DNA of 64,000 bases from contig JAJFKS010000006.1 of assembly GCA_021773115.1 (NCBI GenBank), forward strand, positions 186,001 through 250,000. Reading direction: 5' to 3'. The notes below the pieces were generated by a model that was not told the origin of the DNA, did not search any database, and saw nothing but the letters and a program-made list of their open reading frames with translations. Source of the stretch: Woeseiaceae bacterium. Its GTDB lineage: Bacteria; Pseudomonadota; Gammaproteobacteria; Steroidobacterales; Woeseiaceae. The position numbers and the translations under genes were made by a program. How positions within the stretch are numbered: position 1 is the stretch's first letter; each line of letters opens with the position of its first letter. Of this stretch, positions 55,913-64,000 are shown one piece after another.

Positions 55913-58162
55913 ATGACACAGTTTCAAAAAGTATTTGCGGTACTCCTTATCGTGCTTCCGGTGGGCTCTCTCCTGGCAGCCAATGAGCGCCCCTTGCCAC
56001 CGCAGGAAGTGTTCCACTATGTCGTTTCGGATAGCGGCGATGCCTTCGAGATCGACTGGGCGGTCAACGATGGCGCCTATATGTATCGGGATGCTTTCGG
56101 TTTCTCCGTGGATAACGACGCGATTGTGCTTGGGACGCCCGAACTGCCGACAGGTGAAGTGCATTCGGACGAGTTTCTTGGCGAGCAGGTGGTTTATCGC
56201 CACAACTTCTTTGTTCGAATCCCCTACTCCGTCCAGGGCACCGCCCCGAGCAGCGTCGACCTCACAATCAACAGTCGCGGTTGCCTCGACGAGGGTTTTT
56301 GCTACTTGCCACAGAGCTGGACCGAAAACCTCGCCCTTAAAGTCGCCGCATCTGACAAAAAGCCACTGAGCTTTGGCAGCATCGGCGGAAACTCTATGGA
56401 CGTAGCGCTCCCGGCTGACCAGGTGTTCAAGCCCGATGCGTTCGCGATTGACGGCAACACCATCGAGTTCGGCATTCGCCTGCTGCCCGATTACTACTTG
56501 TACAAGAGCAAAATCAGCGTCCGCTCGCTGAGCGACAATGCCAAGGCCGGACGACTGGACCTGCCCAAGGGAAAGCTCAAGACCGATGAGTGGCTCGGTG
56601 AGCAGGAGGTTTACTTCAACGAAGTCTTTGGCAAGGTCGCGATCGCTCGCGCCACACCTGAGGCCATGGACCTGCAGATTGAGCTCGCCTACCAGGGCTG
56701 CAAGGTTGATGGCATCTGCTATTTGCCGGTGACAAAAGCGCTGACGGTGAGCTTGCCCGAAGCGACGACAACGTCCGACCTTTCAACTATTGCCAACTCA
56801 GGCGCGCCGGTCTCCGAACAGGCGCGGCTTGCAGGAATTATTACCGACTCCAGCATTTGGGTGGCAGCTGGTTTGTTTTTTCTCGCAGGACTCGGCCTTG
56901 CATTTACACCATGCGTATTGCCAATGGTGCCAATTCTTTCCGGCATTATCGCGGGCGAGGGTGACAACGTCAGCCCGATGCGTGGCTTTACGCTCGCGTT
57001 GAGTTACGTCATGGGTATGGCGATTATCTACACGGCAGCAGGTGTTGCAGCAGCAGCCGCTGGCCTGCAATTGCAGGCAACGTTTAACCAACCCTGGATT
57101 CTGATTTTGTTCGCGGGCCTGTTTGTCGCTCTTGCACTCGGCATGTTTGGTGCCTACGACCTGCAAATGCCAAGCGGCCTGCAAAGCAAACTGTCCGGCG
57201 TCAGCGGCAACCAGAAGAGCGGCACGATGATCGGCGCGTTCGTCATGGGCGCACTGTCCTCACTGATTGTCACGGCCTGTGTCGCACCAGCGCTTATCGC
57301 CGCGCTAACTGTCATTGCGCAAACCGGCGACATGTTACGCGGCGGCAGTGCCCTGTTCGCCATGAGCCTGGGTATGGGTGCGCCGCTGCTGGCTGTCGGC
57401 GCGGCACAGGGAAAACTGCTACCAAAAGCCGGCGGCTGGATGGTCGCGGTAAAGAACAGCTTTGGATTCATGATGCTGGCACTGGCGGTCTGGATGTTAT
57501 CCAGAATTTTGCCGGGCACGGTCACAATGCTGTTGTGGGCTGTGCTGATCTTTATGGCCGGCGTATTTATGGGCGGCCTGACCACCCTGACCAGCGACTC
57601 CGGTGTCTCCCAAAAACTCGGCAAGGGCTTTGGCTTCCTCGCCATCATTTACGGCGTCATCTTGCTGCTCGGCGCGCTAAGCGGTGGCAGCAACCCGTTA
57701 CAACCGCTCGCCAGCATCAACATGGGCAACGGTGGTTCCGCCGCCGAAGCGGAACATGAACTGCCGTTCAAGCGTATCAAATCAGTCGACGATCTCGACA
57801 ATGAAATCGCGGCAGCCTCCGCGGCAGGCCATACCGTACTGCTCGATTTTTATGCCGACTGGTGTGTGTCGTGTCTCGAGATGGAGGCTTACACATTCTC
57901 AGACAGCGAGGTTCAGGCGGCACTATCGAATACGGTCTGGTTGCAGGCCGACGTAACGGATAACGATCCCATTGACCAGGAGCTGCTGAATCGATTCGGC
58001 GTCTTTGGTCCACCAACGATCATCTTTTTTGGCGAGGACGGTCAGCAGCGGCACGGTTATGAGGTTGTCGGCTACATGAAAGCAGCGGAGTTTGTGAAAC
58101 ATGTGCGGCAAGCCTTCGCCGTATCGGATAGCATTGCAGCCCTGAACCACAAAAGCAGGTAG
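55913..58162 (+). CDS. dsbD: Thiol:disulfide interchange protein DsbD
   Basis: 749 residues. Signal peptide (LLIVLPVGSLLAA), an N-terminal DsbD-alpha region, eight TM helices with the Cys pair sites (FTPCVLPMVP, VTACVAPALI), and a C-terminal thioredoxin domain with YADWCVSCLEME. It carries electrons from cytosolic thioredoxin to the periplasm. ATG at 55913 has AAGGG upstream. The next gene, a TlpA-like thioredoxin, may receive its electrons. Confidence 0.95.
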   Translation: MTQFQKVFAVLLIVLPVGSLLAANERPLPPQEVFHYVVSDSGDAFEIDWAVNDGAYMYRDAFGFSVDNDAIVLGTPELPTGEVHSDEFLGEQVVYRHNFFVRIPYSVQGTAPSSVDLTINSRGCLDEGFCYLPQSWTENLALKVAASDKKPLSFGSIGGNSMDVALPADQVFKPDAFAIDGNTIEFGIRLLPDYYLYKSKISVRSLSDNAKAGRLDLPKGKLKTDEWLGEQEVYFNEVFGKVAIARATPEAMDLQIELAYQGCKVDGICYLPVTKALTVSLPEATTTSDLSTIANSGAPVSEQARLAGIITDSSIWVAAGLFFLAGLGLAFTPCVLPMVPILSGIIAGEGDNVSPMRGFTLALSYVMGMAIIYTAAGVAAAAAGLQLQATFNQPWILILFAGLFVALALGMFGAYDLQMPSGLQSKLSGVSGNQKSGTMIGAFVMGALSSLIVTACVAPALIAALTVIAQTGDMLRGGSALFAMSLGMGAPLLAVGAAQGKLLPKAGGWMVAVKNSFGFMMLALAVWMLSRILPGTVTMLLWAVLIFMAGVFMGGLTTLTSDSGVSQKLGKGFGFLAIIYGVILLLGALSGGSNPLQPLASINMGNGGSAAEAEHELPFKRIKSVDDLDNEIAAASAAGHTVLLDFYADWCVSCLEMEAYTFSDSEVQAALSNTVWLQADVTDNDPIDQELLNRFGVFGPPTIIFFGEDGQQRHGYEVVGYMKAAEFVKHVRQAFAVSDSIAALNHKSR

Positions 58163-58167
58163 GTACC

Positions 58168-58776
58168 GTGCCGAGAGTTTTTCTGATGTTTGTCGCCGCT
58201 CTGGTCGCGCTGATGGCCGGCGCGCTTTTCTATGCCGCGCGCATCCCGGTACAAAATACTCCGGCCCCGTCAGCAATAATCAGCCCGCCACCCGCGACGG
58301 ACGTTGTGTCGCATCCGAGCTTTTCGATGCCCGACGTCAATGGTACGAATCGCGATTTTTCCGAATGGCATGGCAAGAACCGAATCTTAAATTTCTGGGC
58401 GACCTGGTGCGCACCTTGCCGCCGTGAGATTCCGCTCTTGAAGGCGTTTCAGGACGAGCAGAAAGGCAATGGCTTCCAGGTCATCGGCATCGCTGTCGAC
58501 TACGCGGAAGAGGTTGCTCGTTACGCAGAAGCCGCAGAATTTAACTACCCGATCCTGATTGGCGAACAGGACGCGATGGCGCTGGCCGAGACCTCCGGAA
58601 TTCAGTTCGGCGTCTTGCCATTCACGATGTTTATCGCATCCGACGGCGAGTATCTTGGCGCTTACATTGGTGAACTGCACCGCGAACACCTCAACACGGT
58701 CGTGGATGTCATGACACGCCTGGACCGCGCCGAACTGTCCAAAGACGACGTACGACTGGCACTTAAGGACCTCTGA
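58168..58776 (+). CDS. TlpA/ResA-like thioredoxin domain protein
   Basis: 202 residues. N-terminal membrane anchor (MFVAALVALMAGALFY), Pro-rich linker, and a TlpA domain with active site WATWCAPCRREIP and the cis-Pro region VLPFTMF. GTG start at 58168, five bases after dsbD. A periplasmic reductase, probably for cytochrome c maturation or Dsb-type reduction. Confidence 0.92.
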   Translation: MPRVFLMFVAALVALMAGALFYAARIPVQNTPAPSAIISPPPATDVVSHPSFSMPDVNGTNRDFSEWHGKNRILNFWATWCAPCRREIPLLKAFQDEQKGNGFQVIGIAVDYAEEVARYAEAAEFNYPILIGEQDAMALAETSGIQFGVLPFTMFIASDGEYLGAYIGELHREHLNTVVDVMTRLDRAELSKDDVRLALKDL

Positions 58777-58890
58777 GGCGCGTTAGTAACAGGGCCTTGC
58801 ACGCAGTTCAATCATAAAAGTTGCAATAATTCCGCGGATAAAGGTTAGAATTGCCGCCATCTTCGGCAATCTGGCGGCGAACCCCGCGAA

Positions 58891-59334
58891 ATGTCCTCGT
58901 TTTTGCTAATCAATGGCCCAAACCTCAACTTACTCGGATCGAGAGAACCCGAGGTTTACGGCGCCACGGGACTTGCCGACATCGAAAGCCGCTGCCGCGA
59001 AATCGCATCCGATCAGGGTCATGCGCTCGACACATTTCAAAGCAATGCCGAACACGCTTTGATCGACCGGGTACAGCAGGCCGCATCCGACATGGTCGAC
59101 TTTATTATTCTGAACCCCGGTGGCTTCACGCACACCAGCGTCGCCTTGCGCGATGCGTTGTTAGCGGTTCAGATTCCATTTATCGAAATCCATCTCAGCA
59201 ACACATTTGCCCGGGAAGAGTTTCGGCACGTCAGTTACTTCAGTGACATCGCAAGCAGCTGCCTGTTTGGGTTTGGGGCATACGGTTACGAACTGGCATT
59301 GCAAGCCGCCATAAAGCACGTCGAGGAAAAGTAA
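58891..59334 (+). CDS. aroQ: Type II 3-dehydroquinate dehydratase
   Basis: 147 residues. [20 protein letters not shown] at the N-terminus, [17 protein letters not shown] and [20 protein letters not shown]; catalytic Tyr and His are present. Third step of the shikimate pathway. Its stop overlaps the accB start (TAATG). The upstream 110 bases hold a weak promoter-like pair (TTGCAA, TAGAAT) and a GCCGCC/GGCGGC hairpin. Confidence 0.95.
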   Translation: MSSFLLINGPNLNLLGSREPEVYGATGLADIESRCREIASDQGHALDTFQSNAEHALIDRVQQAASDMVDFIILNPGGFTHTSVALRDALLAVQIPFIEIHLSNTFAREEFRHVSYFSDIASSCLFGFGAYGYELALQAAIKHVEEK

Positions 59335-59804
59335 TGGACATAAGAAAAGTCAAAAAGCTCATTGAATTACTGGACGAGTCCGGCATTGCCGAGATTGAGA
59401 TTACCGAAGGTGAAGAATCTGTACGCATCAGCCGTTATTCGCCAAACGCCCCTGTTGCGGCTGCAGCACCCGCTGCTCCGGCACCCGTTGCTTCGGCACT
59501 GGCTGCTGCTTCGCCAGCCGCAACTCCCGCGGCACCGGTTGAAGCTGAAGAGGACGGCTATGAAATCAAGGCACCCATGGTTGGCACCTTTTACGCGGCA
59601 TCGTCGCCCGGTGCGGCACCGTACGTGCAAGTCGGCGATCGCGTGCAGGAAGGTGACACGATTTGCATTATAGAGGCGATGAAAATGATGAACCAGATCG
59701 AAGCGGACGTCTCCGGTGTCATCAAATCAATTCGAATGCAAAACGGTGAGCCCGTCGAGTTTGGTCAGACCTTGATCGTTATCGATCAACGTAGTCACGA
59801 ATAA
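59334..59804 (+). CDS. accB: Acetyl-CoA carboxylase biotin carboxyl carrier protein
   Basis: 156 residues. N-terminal dimerisation region [23 protein letters not shown], an Ala/Pro-rich linker (residues 42-75) and a biotinyl domain with [12 protein letters not shown], where the Lys of MKM carries biotin. First subunit of the fatty-acid-initiating carboxylase; cotranscribed with accC. Confidence 0.97.
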   Translation: MDIRKVKKLIELLDESGIAEIEITEGEESVRISRYSPNAPVAAAAPAAPAPVASALAAASPAATPAAPVEAEEDGYEIKAPMVGTFYAASSPGAAPYVQVGDRVQEGDTICIIEAMKMMNQIEADVSGVIKSIRMQNGEPVEFGQTLIVIDQRSHE

Positions 59805-59818
59805 GCGGGCGAACAGTT

Positions 59819-61162
59819 ATGCTCGATAAAATCGTAATTGCCAATCGCGGTGAGATCGCCTTGCGCATACTGCGAGCGTGCCGCGAAATGGGCATCAAGA
59901 CGGTTGCCGTCCATTCAACCGCCGACAACAACTTAAAGCATGTGCTGCTGGCCGACGAAACCGTGTGTATCGGACCGCCGCAGTCCATAGACAGCTATCT
60001 GAACATGCCGGCGATAATCAGTGCCGCCGAAGTCACCGACGCCACCGGCATTCATCCCGGCTATGGCTTTCTTTCAGAGAACGCAGATTTTGCGGAGCGC
60101 GTGGAATCCAGCGGCTTCACGTTCATCGGTCCGAAGCCCGACTCCATTCGTCTGATGGGTGACAAAGTTTCGGCCATCGCCGCGATGAAAAAAGCCGGCG
60201 TTCCCTGTGTACCGGGCTCCGACGGCCCATTGGGCGATGATCCGGATGAGAACATGCGTATCGCCCGTGAAATCGGCTACCCGATCATTATCAAAGCATC
60301 CGGAGGCGGCGGCGGACGCGGCATGCGAGTTGTTCACGCCGAAGCTTCGTTGATCGCAGCGATTACGGTTACTCAAGCGGAAGCCAGGGCGGCCTTCAAT
60401 AACGACGTCGTTTACATGGAAAAGTTTCTCGAGCACCCGCGACACGTCGAGTTTCAGGTACTGGCCGACACTCACGGCAATGCGATTCACTTAGGCGAGC
60501 GCGACTGTTCAATGCAACGACGTCACCAGAAAGTGATCGAGGAAGCGCCTGCGCCGGGCATCTCCGAAGAACAGCGCAACCGAATTGGCATGCGCTGTGT
60601 GCAAGCCTGCATCGACATGGGCTATCGAAGCGCGGGTACGTTTGAGTTCTTGTACGAGAACGACGAATTCTATTTCATCGAAATGAACACGCGACTGCAG
60701 GTCGAACACCCGGTTACCGAAATGATCACCGGTGTCGATATCGTGCGTGAACAATTTCGCATCGCGAGCGGCGAGAAACTCAAATACACGCAGGACGATA
60801 TCCGCATCCAGGGCCACGCGATCGAATGTCGTATCAACGCCGAAGACCCCAAAAACTTCATGCCATCGCCTGGCCTCGTCACGTTGTGGCATCCGCCGGG
60901 CGGCCCGGGCATTCGTGTCGAAAGCCACATTTACAGTGGTTACCGCGTACCACCGTATTATGACTCCATGATTGGCAAATTAATCGCCCACGGCGAAAAT
61001 CGCGAAGCCGCATTTGCACGCATGCGAAGTGCCCTGAGCGAAATGGTCATTGAAGGCATCAAGACCAGTGTGCCGCTGCATCAGGAAATCTTCCAGCATG
61101 CGGCCTTCCAGACCGGTGGCACCGATATCCACTATCTTGAGAAGCGCCTCGGCCTGACCTGA
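59819..61162 (+). CDS. accC: Biotin carboxylase subunit AccC
   Basis: 447 residues. ATP-grasp enzyme with [30 protein letters not shown], the Gly-rich loop [12 protein letters not shown], and [20 protein letters not shown]. Carboxylates the biotin on AccB using bicarbonate and ATP. 14 bases after accB. Confidence 0.98.
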   Translation: MLDKIVIANRGEIALRILRACREMGIKTVAVHSTADNNLKHVLLADETVCIGPPQSIDSYLNMPAIISAAEVTDATGIHPGYGFLSENADFAERVESSGFTFIGPKPDSIRLMGDKVSAIAAMKKAGVPCVPGSDGPLGDDPDENMRIAREIGYPIIIKASGGGGGRGMRVVHAEASLIAAITVTQAEARAAFNNDVVYMEKFLEHPRHVEFQVLADTHGNAIHLGERDCSMQRRHQKVIEEAPAPGISEEQRNRIGMRCVQACIDMGYRSAGTFEFLYENDEFYFIEMNTRLQVEHPVTEMITGVDIVREQFRIASGEKLKYTQDDIRIQGHAIECRINAEDPKNFMPSPGLVTLWHPPGGPGIRVESHIYSGYRVPPYYDSMIGKLIAHGENREAAFARMRSALSEMVIEGIKTSVPLHQEIFQHAAFQTGGTDIHYLEKRLGLT

Positions 61163-61177
61163 ACCGGAGTAAACGTA

Positions 61178-62080
61178 TTGGCATGGCGTCAGTTTGTCAT
61201 GAAGCTGGACGCACTGGATGGCAGCGTCGTCGAAGCAATCTTCGAAGGCTGCGGTGCCAGTTCGATCACGCTCAGCGACGGTGGCGACGACCCGGTGCTG
61301 GAACCGGGTCCGGGTGAAACACCGCTTTGGGCCGACACGACCGTCACCGGCCTGTTCCCACCCGATGTCGATTTCGGGCAACTCCGCGCACAGCTCCTCG
61401 ACGGTCTGCAACTAACCACACTTCCGACGCACCGCATCGAAGAGCTGCAGGACCGGGTGTGGGAGCGCGAGTGGCTCAAAGACTTCGGGCCGATGCAGTT
61501 TGGCGAGCGCCTGTGGATCTGCCCGACAGGAAGCGTCGTCGCGGACAAGACGGCCGTCGTCGTACATCTTGATCCCGGACTCGCTTTTGGCACCGGCACG
61601 CACGCGACAACGGCCCTATGCCTCGAATGGCTGGATGGCGTCGAACTCGAGGGCAAAACGATGCTCGATTACGGCTGCGGCTCCGGCGTACTGGCAATTG
61701 CCGCGCTGAAACTGGGCTGCGCTTGCGCCACCGCCATGGATATCGACCCACAGGCCGTGCTGGCCACGCGACAAAATGCCGCTGACAATGCGGTTGATAA
61801 GAATTTAAACGTCTATGGGACGCCTGCGGGAATCCGGGGCCAATTTGACGTCGTCGTGGCCAATATCCTCGCCGGGCCACTTGTTCAGTTTGCCGAATCC
61901 ATCACATCAACGCTCAGGCGGGGCGGTATGCTTACATTGTCGGGCGTATTATGTGAACAAGCCGACGAGGTTATGGCAGCTTACGAGGGCTGGATTGACT
62001 TCCAGACGCCGGTATTTAGTGAGCAGGATGGCCAGGTTTGGTCGAGATTGACGGGTATGAAGATAGCGAGCACGGCCTGA
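61178..62080 (+). CDS. prmA: Ribosomal protein L11 methyltransferase
   Basis: 300 residues. SAM motif MLDYGCGSGVLAIAALKLG, DPGLAFGTGTHATTALCLEWL and ANILAGPLVQFA, typical of PrmA. Trimethylates L11. TTG start at 61178 with GGAG upstream. Commonly follows accBC in Gammaproteobacteria, as here. Confidence 0.95.
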   Translation: MAWRQFVMKLDALDGSVVEAIFEGCGASSITLSDGGDDPVLEPGPGETPLWADTTVTGLFPPDVDFGQLRAQLLDGLQLTTLPTHRIEELQDRVWEREWLKDFGPMQFGERLWICPTGSVVADKTAVVVHLDPGLAFGTGTHATTALCLEWLDGVELEGKTMLDYGCGSGVLAIAALKLGCACATAMDIDPQAVLATRQNAADNAVDKNLNVYGTPAGIRGQFDVVVANILAGPLVQFAESITSTLRRGGMLTLSGVLCEQADEVMAAYEGWIDFQTPVFSEQDGQVWSRLTGMKIASTA

Positions 62081-62081
62081 G

Positions 62082-64000
62082 ATGTACACACAATGTCCAG
62101 AATGCGAGATCGCCTTCCGCGTTACCGCCGACATCCTTAAGCAGGCCGCCGGCATGGTGCGCTGCGGTGGATGCAGCCATGCATTCAACGCACTTGCATA
62201 CCTGTCCGAAACCATGCCCGTGCAGGCTGCCGCTAAAAGCAACCTCGCACCCGTGCCAGAGCTGAAGCCTGAAGTCATCGAGACTGACAACAAACTACCG
62301 CACTCGATCTCAGCCGAGCAGAGTGCGGCGCTACTGAAAACATTGGACGAACTGGCTGGCTCCGATATTCGTATCGAAGATACCGGTGTCGAATGGCGCG
62401 TCCTCGACGAGGAGGAAGCCGCCGAACCGGCTGCCGATGATGATTTCGCCGACGTGGAGGGCGAGAAGCTTGCAGAGCCCGCCCCGGTCGACGAACTTCG
62501 CTTCGATGACAACACGCCTCTGCCGGACGATTTTGACCTCGGCGACGTAGCCTCACTTGCCGAACGGGAGGAATCCGTCGACGATGCCAGGCCGGACGCT
62601 CTGATCTTCGAGTTGATCGAATCGCCCACAGATCTCGCACTGACTGAGCCCGACGAGTGGACCGACCTGCTCGGCGAATTTGAGGAAATTGCGGAAGGTA
62701 TGGGTGAGGAAACGGAGCAAACCGCCGAGCCGGCCGAAGCACACGACCAGCCGCCGGACATGGACACCCAGTTTGCATTGCAAGCTGAGGCCATGGGTAT
62801 CGACGTCACTGGCGCGCACGCGGTCGATGACGATCTTGCAGACGCCATTGCCGAAACACTGGCGCACGACCGCGAAGAAGAGCTCGCCGATGACATCGAG
62901 GACACACAGGAAGCGGAACTGGAAGCCGAACTCGACTCGCTTGACGACGATTCGGACGACGATTCAGCCGACAATGGCGAGCAGCCGGAGATTGTTGACG
63001 AGGTCGAGGTCGAGGTCGAGCCCGAACTCGAAGACAGTCTCGAAGAGGCGCTCGACGACGAACTCGACGAGCAGCTTGAGGACGAAATTCTTGAAGACGA
63101 GGCCCTCGAAGTCGAGGTCCTTGAAGACGATATTCTCGAAACCGATGATGACGAGCTGGACAGACTGGAGGTACAAGTCGAGCCGATCGTTGACAGCCAC
63201 ACGATCGAAGATGAACTCGCGCTGCTCGATGTCGAGCTCGAAGACGATTGTGTCGACGACAGTGAGGCCGAGCTCGTCATACCGCCACTGACCGAAGAAG
63301 AACACACCGTCAACATGCTAATCGACCAGGACCTAATGGCCCTGGCGATCGAGGACGAGGACGGGTTTGCTTCGACCATTATTATCCCGGATGGCAAGAT
63401 CGAGGACAAAGCCGACGACGGTGACGCCGATGATGTCGACTGGGACGACGATTCCCCACCGGGATTCGAAACGATCATCATGGAAGGTGATGTTGTTCGC
63501 TCGGCGCTCGAAAGCGAAAAAATCGAAGCTGACATCGCAGCGGCTGCGGCTTTGGCTGAACTCGCCGCCGTCGACGAAGCACAAAAAGCAGAACAGCCGC
63601 GCAACAGGCGCTACGGCATGATCGGCGGCGCGGTATTCCTGGTGCTGCTGCTCGGCATCCAGATGATGCACCAGTCGCGCGAAGCGCTCGCAACCATTCC
63701 GGCATTCAGTAACACGGTCGGGCAAATCTATCGTGCCATTGGCCAGCCGGTGCAGCCCGCCTGGGACATCACCGCCTGGCGTATCGAAGCCAGCAAGGAC
63801 ACGATCGCGGCGGACGCGGGTATCGAGAACCTGACGGTATACTCACGCATCGGCAACACCTCGGATCGGGCAATGCCCTATCCGCTGATCAGTATTTCGC
63901 TGACAGACCGCTACCTCGAGCCAGTCGGCAGCCAGATCCTCGATCCTGCAAACTATCTGCCGTCGGATCTCGACCCGCGCAAACACGTTGAACCGGGCAA
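62082..64000 (+). CDS. Zinc-ribbon DUF3426 protein with very long acidic insert, 3' end missing
   Basis: At least 639 codons open to the window edge. Residues 1-40 are an MJ0042-type zinc ribbon (CPECEIAFRV...CGGCSHAFNA). Residues about 45-505 are low-complexity, dominated by Asp/Glu with many repeated D/E-L-E-D units (peak at 62900-63260). A TM helix follows (YGMIGGAVFLVLLLGIQMM, about 511-529) and then a DUF3426 domain (AWDITAWRIEASKDTIAAD...LTVYSRIGNTSDRAMPYPLISISLTDRYLEPVG). Start one base after prmA. The same architecture is common in this position, but the insert is unusually long here. Confidence 0.9.
   Translation, partial: MYTQCPECEIAFRVTADILKQAAGMVRCGGCSHAFNALAYLSETMPVQAAAKSNLAPVPELKPEVIETDNKLPHSISAEQSAALLKTLDELAGSDIRIEDTGVEWRVLDEEEAAEPAADDDFADVEGEKLAEPAPVDELRFDDNTPLPDDFDLGDVASLAEREESVDDARPDALIFELIESPTDLALTEPDEWTDLLGEFEEIAEGMGEETEQTAEPAEAHDQPPDMDTQFALQAEAMGIDVTGAHAVDDDLADAIAETLAHDREEELADDIEDTQEAELEAELDSLDDDSDDDSADNGEQPEIVDEVEVEVEPELEDSLEEALDDELDEQLEDEILEDEALEVEVLEDDILETDDDELDRLEVQVEPIVDSHTIEDELALLDVELEDDCVDDSEAELVIPPLTEEEHTVNMLIDQDLMALAIEDEDGFASTIIIPDGKIEDKADDGDADDVDWDDDSPPGFETIIMEGDVVRSALESEKIEADIAAAAALAELAAVDEAQKAEQPRNRRYGMIGGAVFLVLLLGIQMMHQSREALATIPAFSNTVGQIYRAIGQPVQPAWDITAWRIEASKDTIAADAGIENLTVYSRIGNTSDRAMPYPLISISLTDRYLEPVGSQILDPANYLPSDLDPRKHVEPG

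Noticed and set aside
62680..63291. Plus-strand frame inside the same acidic region with Arg/Ser/Thr-rich product
   Set aside because: It is a frame-shifted shadow of the DUF3426 gene's repetitive DNA.
61949..63604. 551-codon Ser-rich open frame on the minus strand, opposite the zinc-ribbon DUF3426 gene
   Set aside because: It mirrors the acidic repeat of the real gene (GAC/GAG codons read backwards as Ser-rich codons) and matches no known family.

Overview
The window looks like chromosome of a free-living, probably marine, aerobic gammaproteobacterium with roughly 55-58% GC. Evidence for this: the aroQ-accB-accC-prmA gene order, a PA0069-type radical SAM gene behind a textbook gammaproteobacterial LexA box, msrP-msrQ, dsbD-tlpA and groES-groL. 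The family is not identifiable from sequence alone; a Woeseiales/Chromatiales-like lineage is only a guess. No phage, insertion sequence, CRISPR array, rRNA or tRNA was found.

Layout. 1-3.07 kb (minus): rsgA followed by pxpA-pxpB-pxpC (5-oxoprolinase), with pxpC running off the left edge. 3.1-9.7 kb: an SDR enzyme, tldD-pmbA, a rhomboid-like protein and the lemA-DUF2207 pair. 9.76-12.6 kb (minus): DUF3570, DUF4266 and two outer-membrane beta-barrel proteins. 12.6-21.6 kb: two divergent transcription units of exported proteins with CxxCH haem motifs (a 923-residue beta-propeller-like lipoprotein on one side; a 409-residue cytochrome-like protein, an 866-residue LamG lipoprotein and a Tat-exported DUF1501-like protein on the other). 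This resembles the paired PSCyt/PSD1/DUF1592 plus DUF1501/DUF1552 systems best known from Planctomycetes and Myxococcota and is the least understood part of the window.

21.7-32.5 kb: single genes and short operons (zinc-ribbon methyltransferase, esterase, haloalkane dehalogenase-like enzyme, ferredoxin, NUDIX/metallo-beta-lactamase pair, rhomboid, MRJP-like propeller, MscS channel, CDF transporter). 32.7-43.4 kb: an SOS-controlled radical SAM gene, a TPR protein, msrA, folE, a strictosidine-synthase-like propeller, two lipoprotein peptidases, murI and an SRPBCC-GyrI fusion.

43.6-47.1 kb: a eukaryotic-type (type 2) isoleucyl-tRNA synthetase preceded by a clear T-box riboswitch with an AUC (Ile) specifier. 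T-boxes are typical of Firmicutes and Actinobacteria and are very unusual in this group. Between the T-box and the start codon sits a perfect 35-bp hairpin built from a palindromic repeat that also occurs at 21.6 kb. 47.1-53.6 kb: a DksA-like protein, a DsbA-fold isomerase, an acyltransferase, an epoxide hydrolase, msrPQ and a small XRE regulator operon with a likely operator. 53.7-64 kb: groESL under a perfect CIRCE element, dsbD-tlpA, aroQ-accBC-prmA, and a zinc-ribbon DUF3426 protein with a very long acidic insert that runs off the right edge.

The strongest leads for new biology are the ileS T-box with its repeat-derived hairpin and the divergent haem/LamG/DUF1501-like export cluster.
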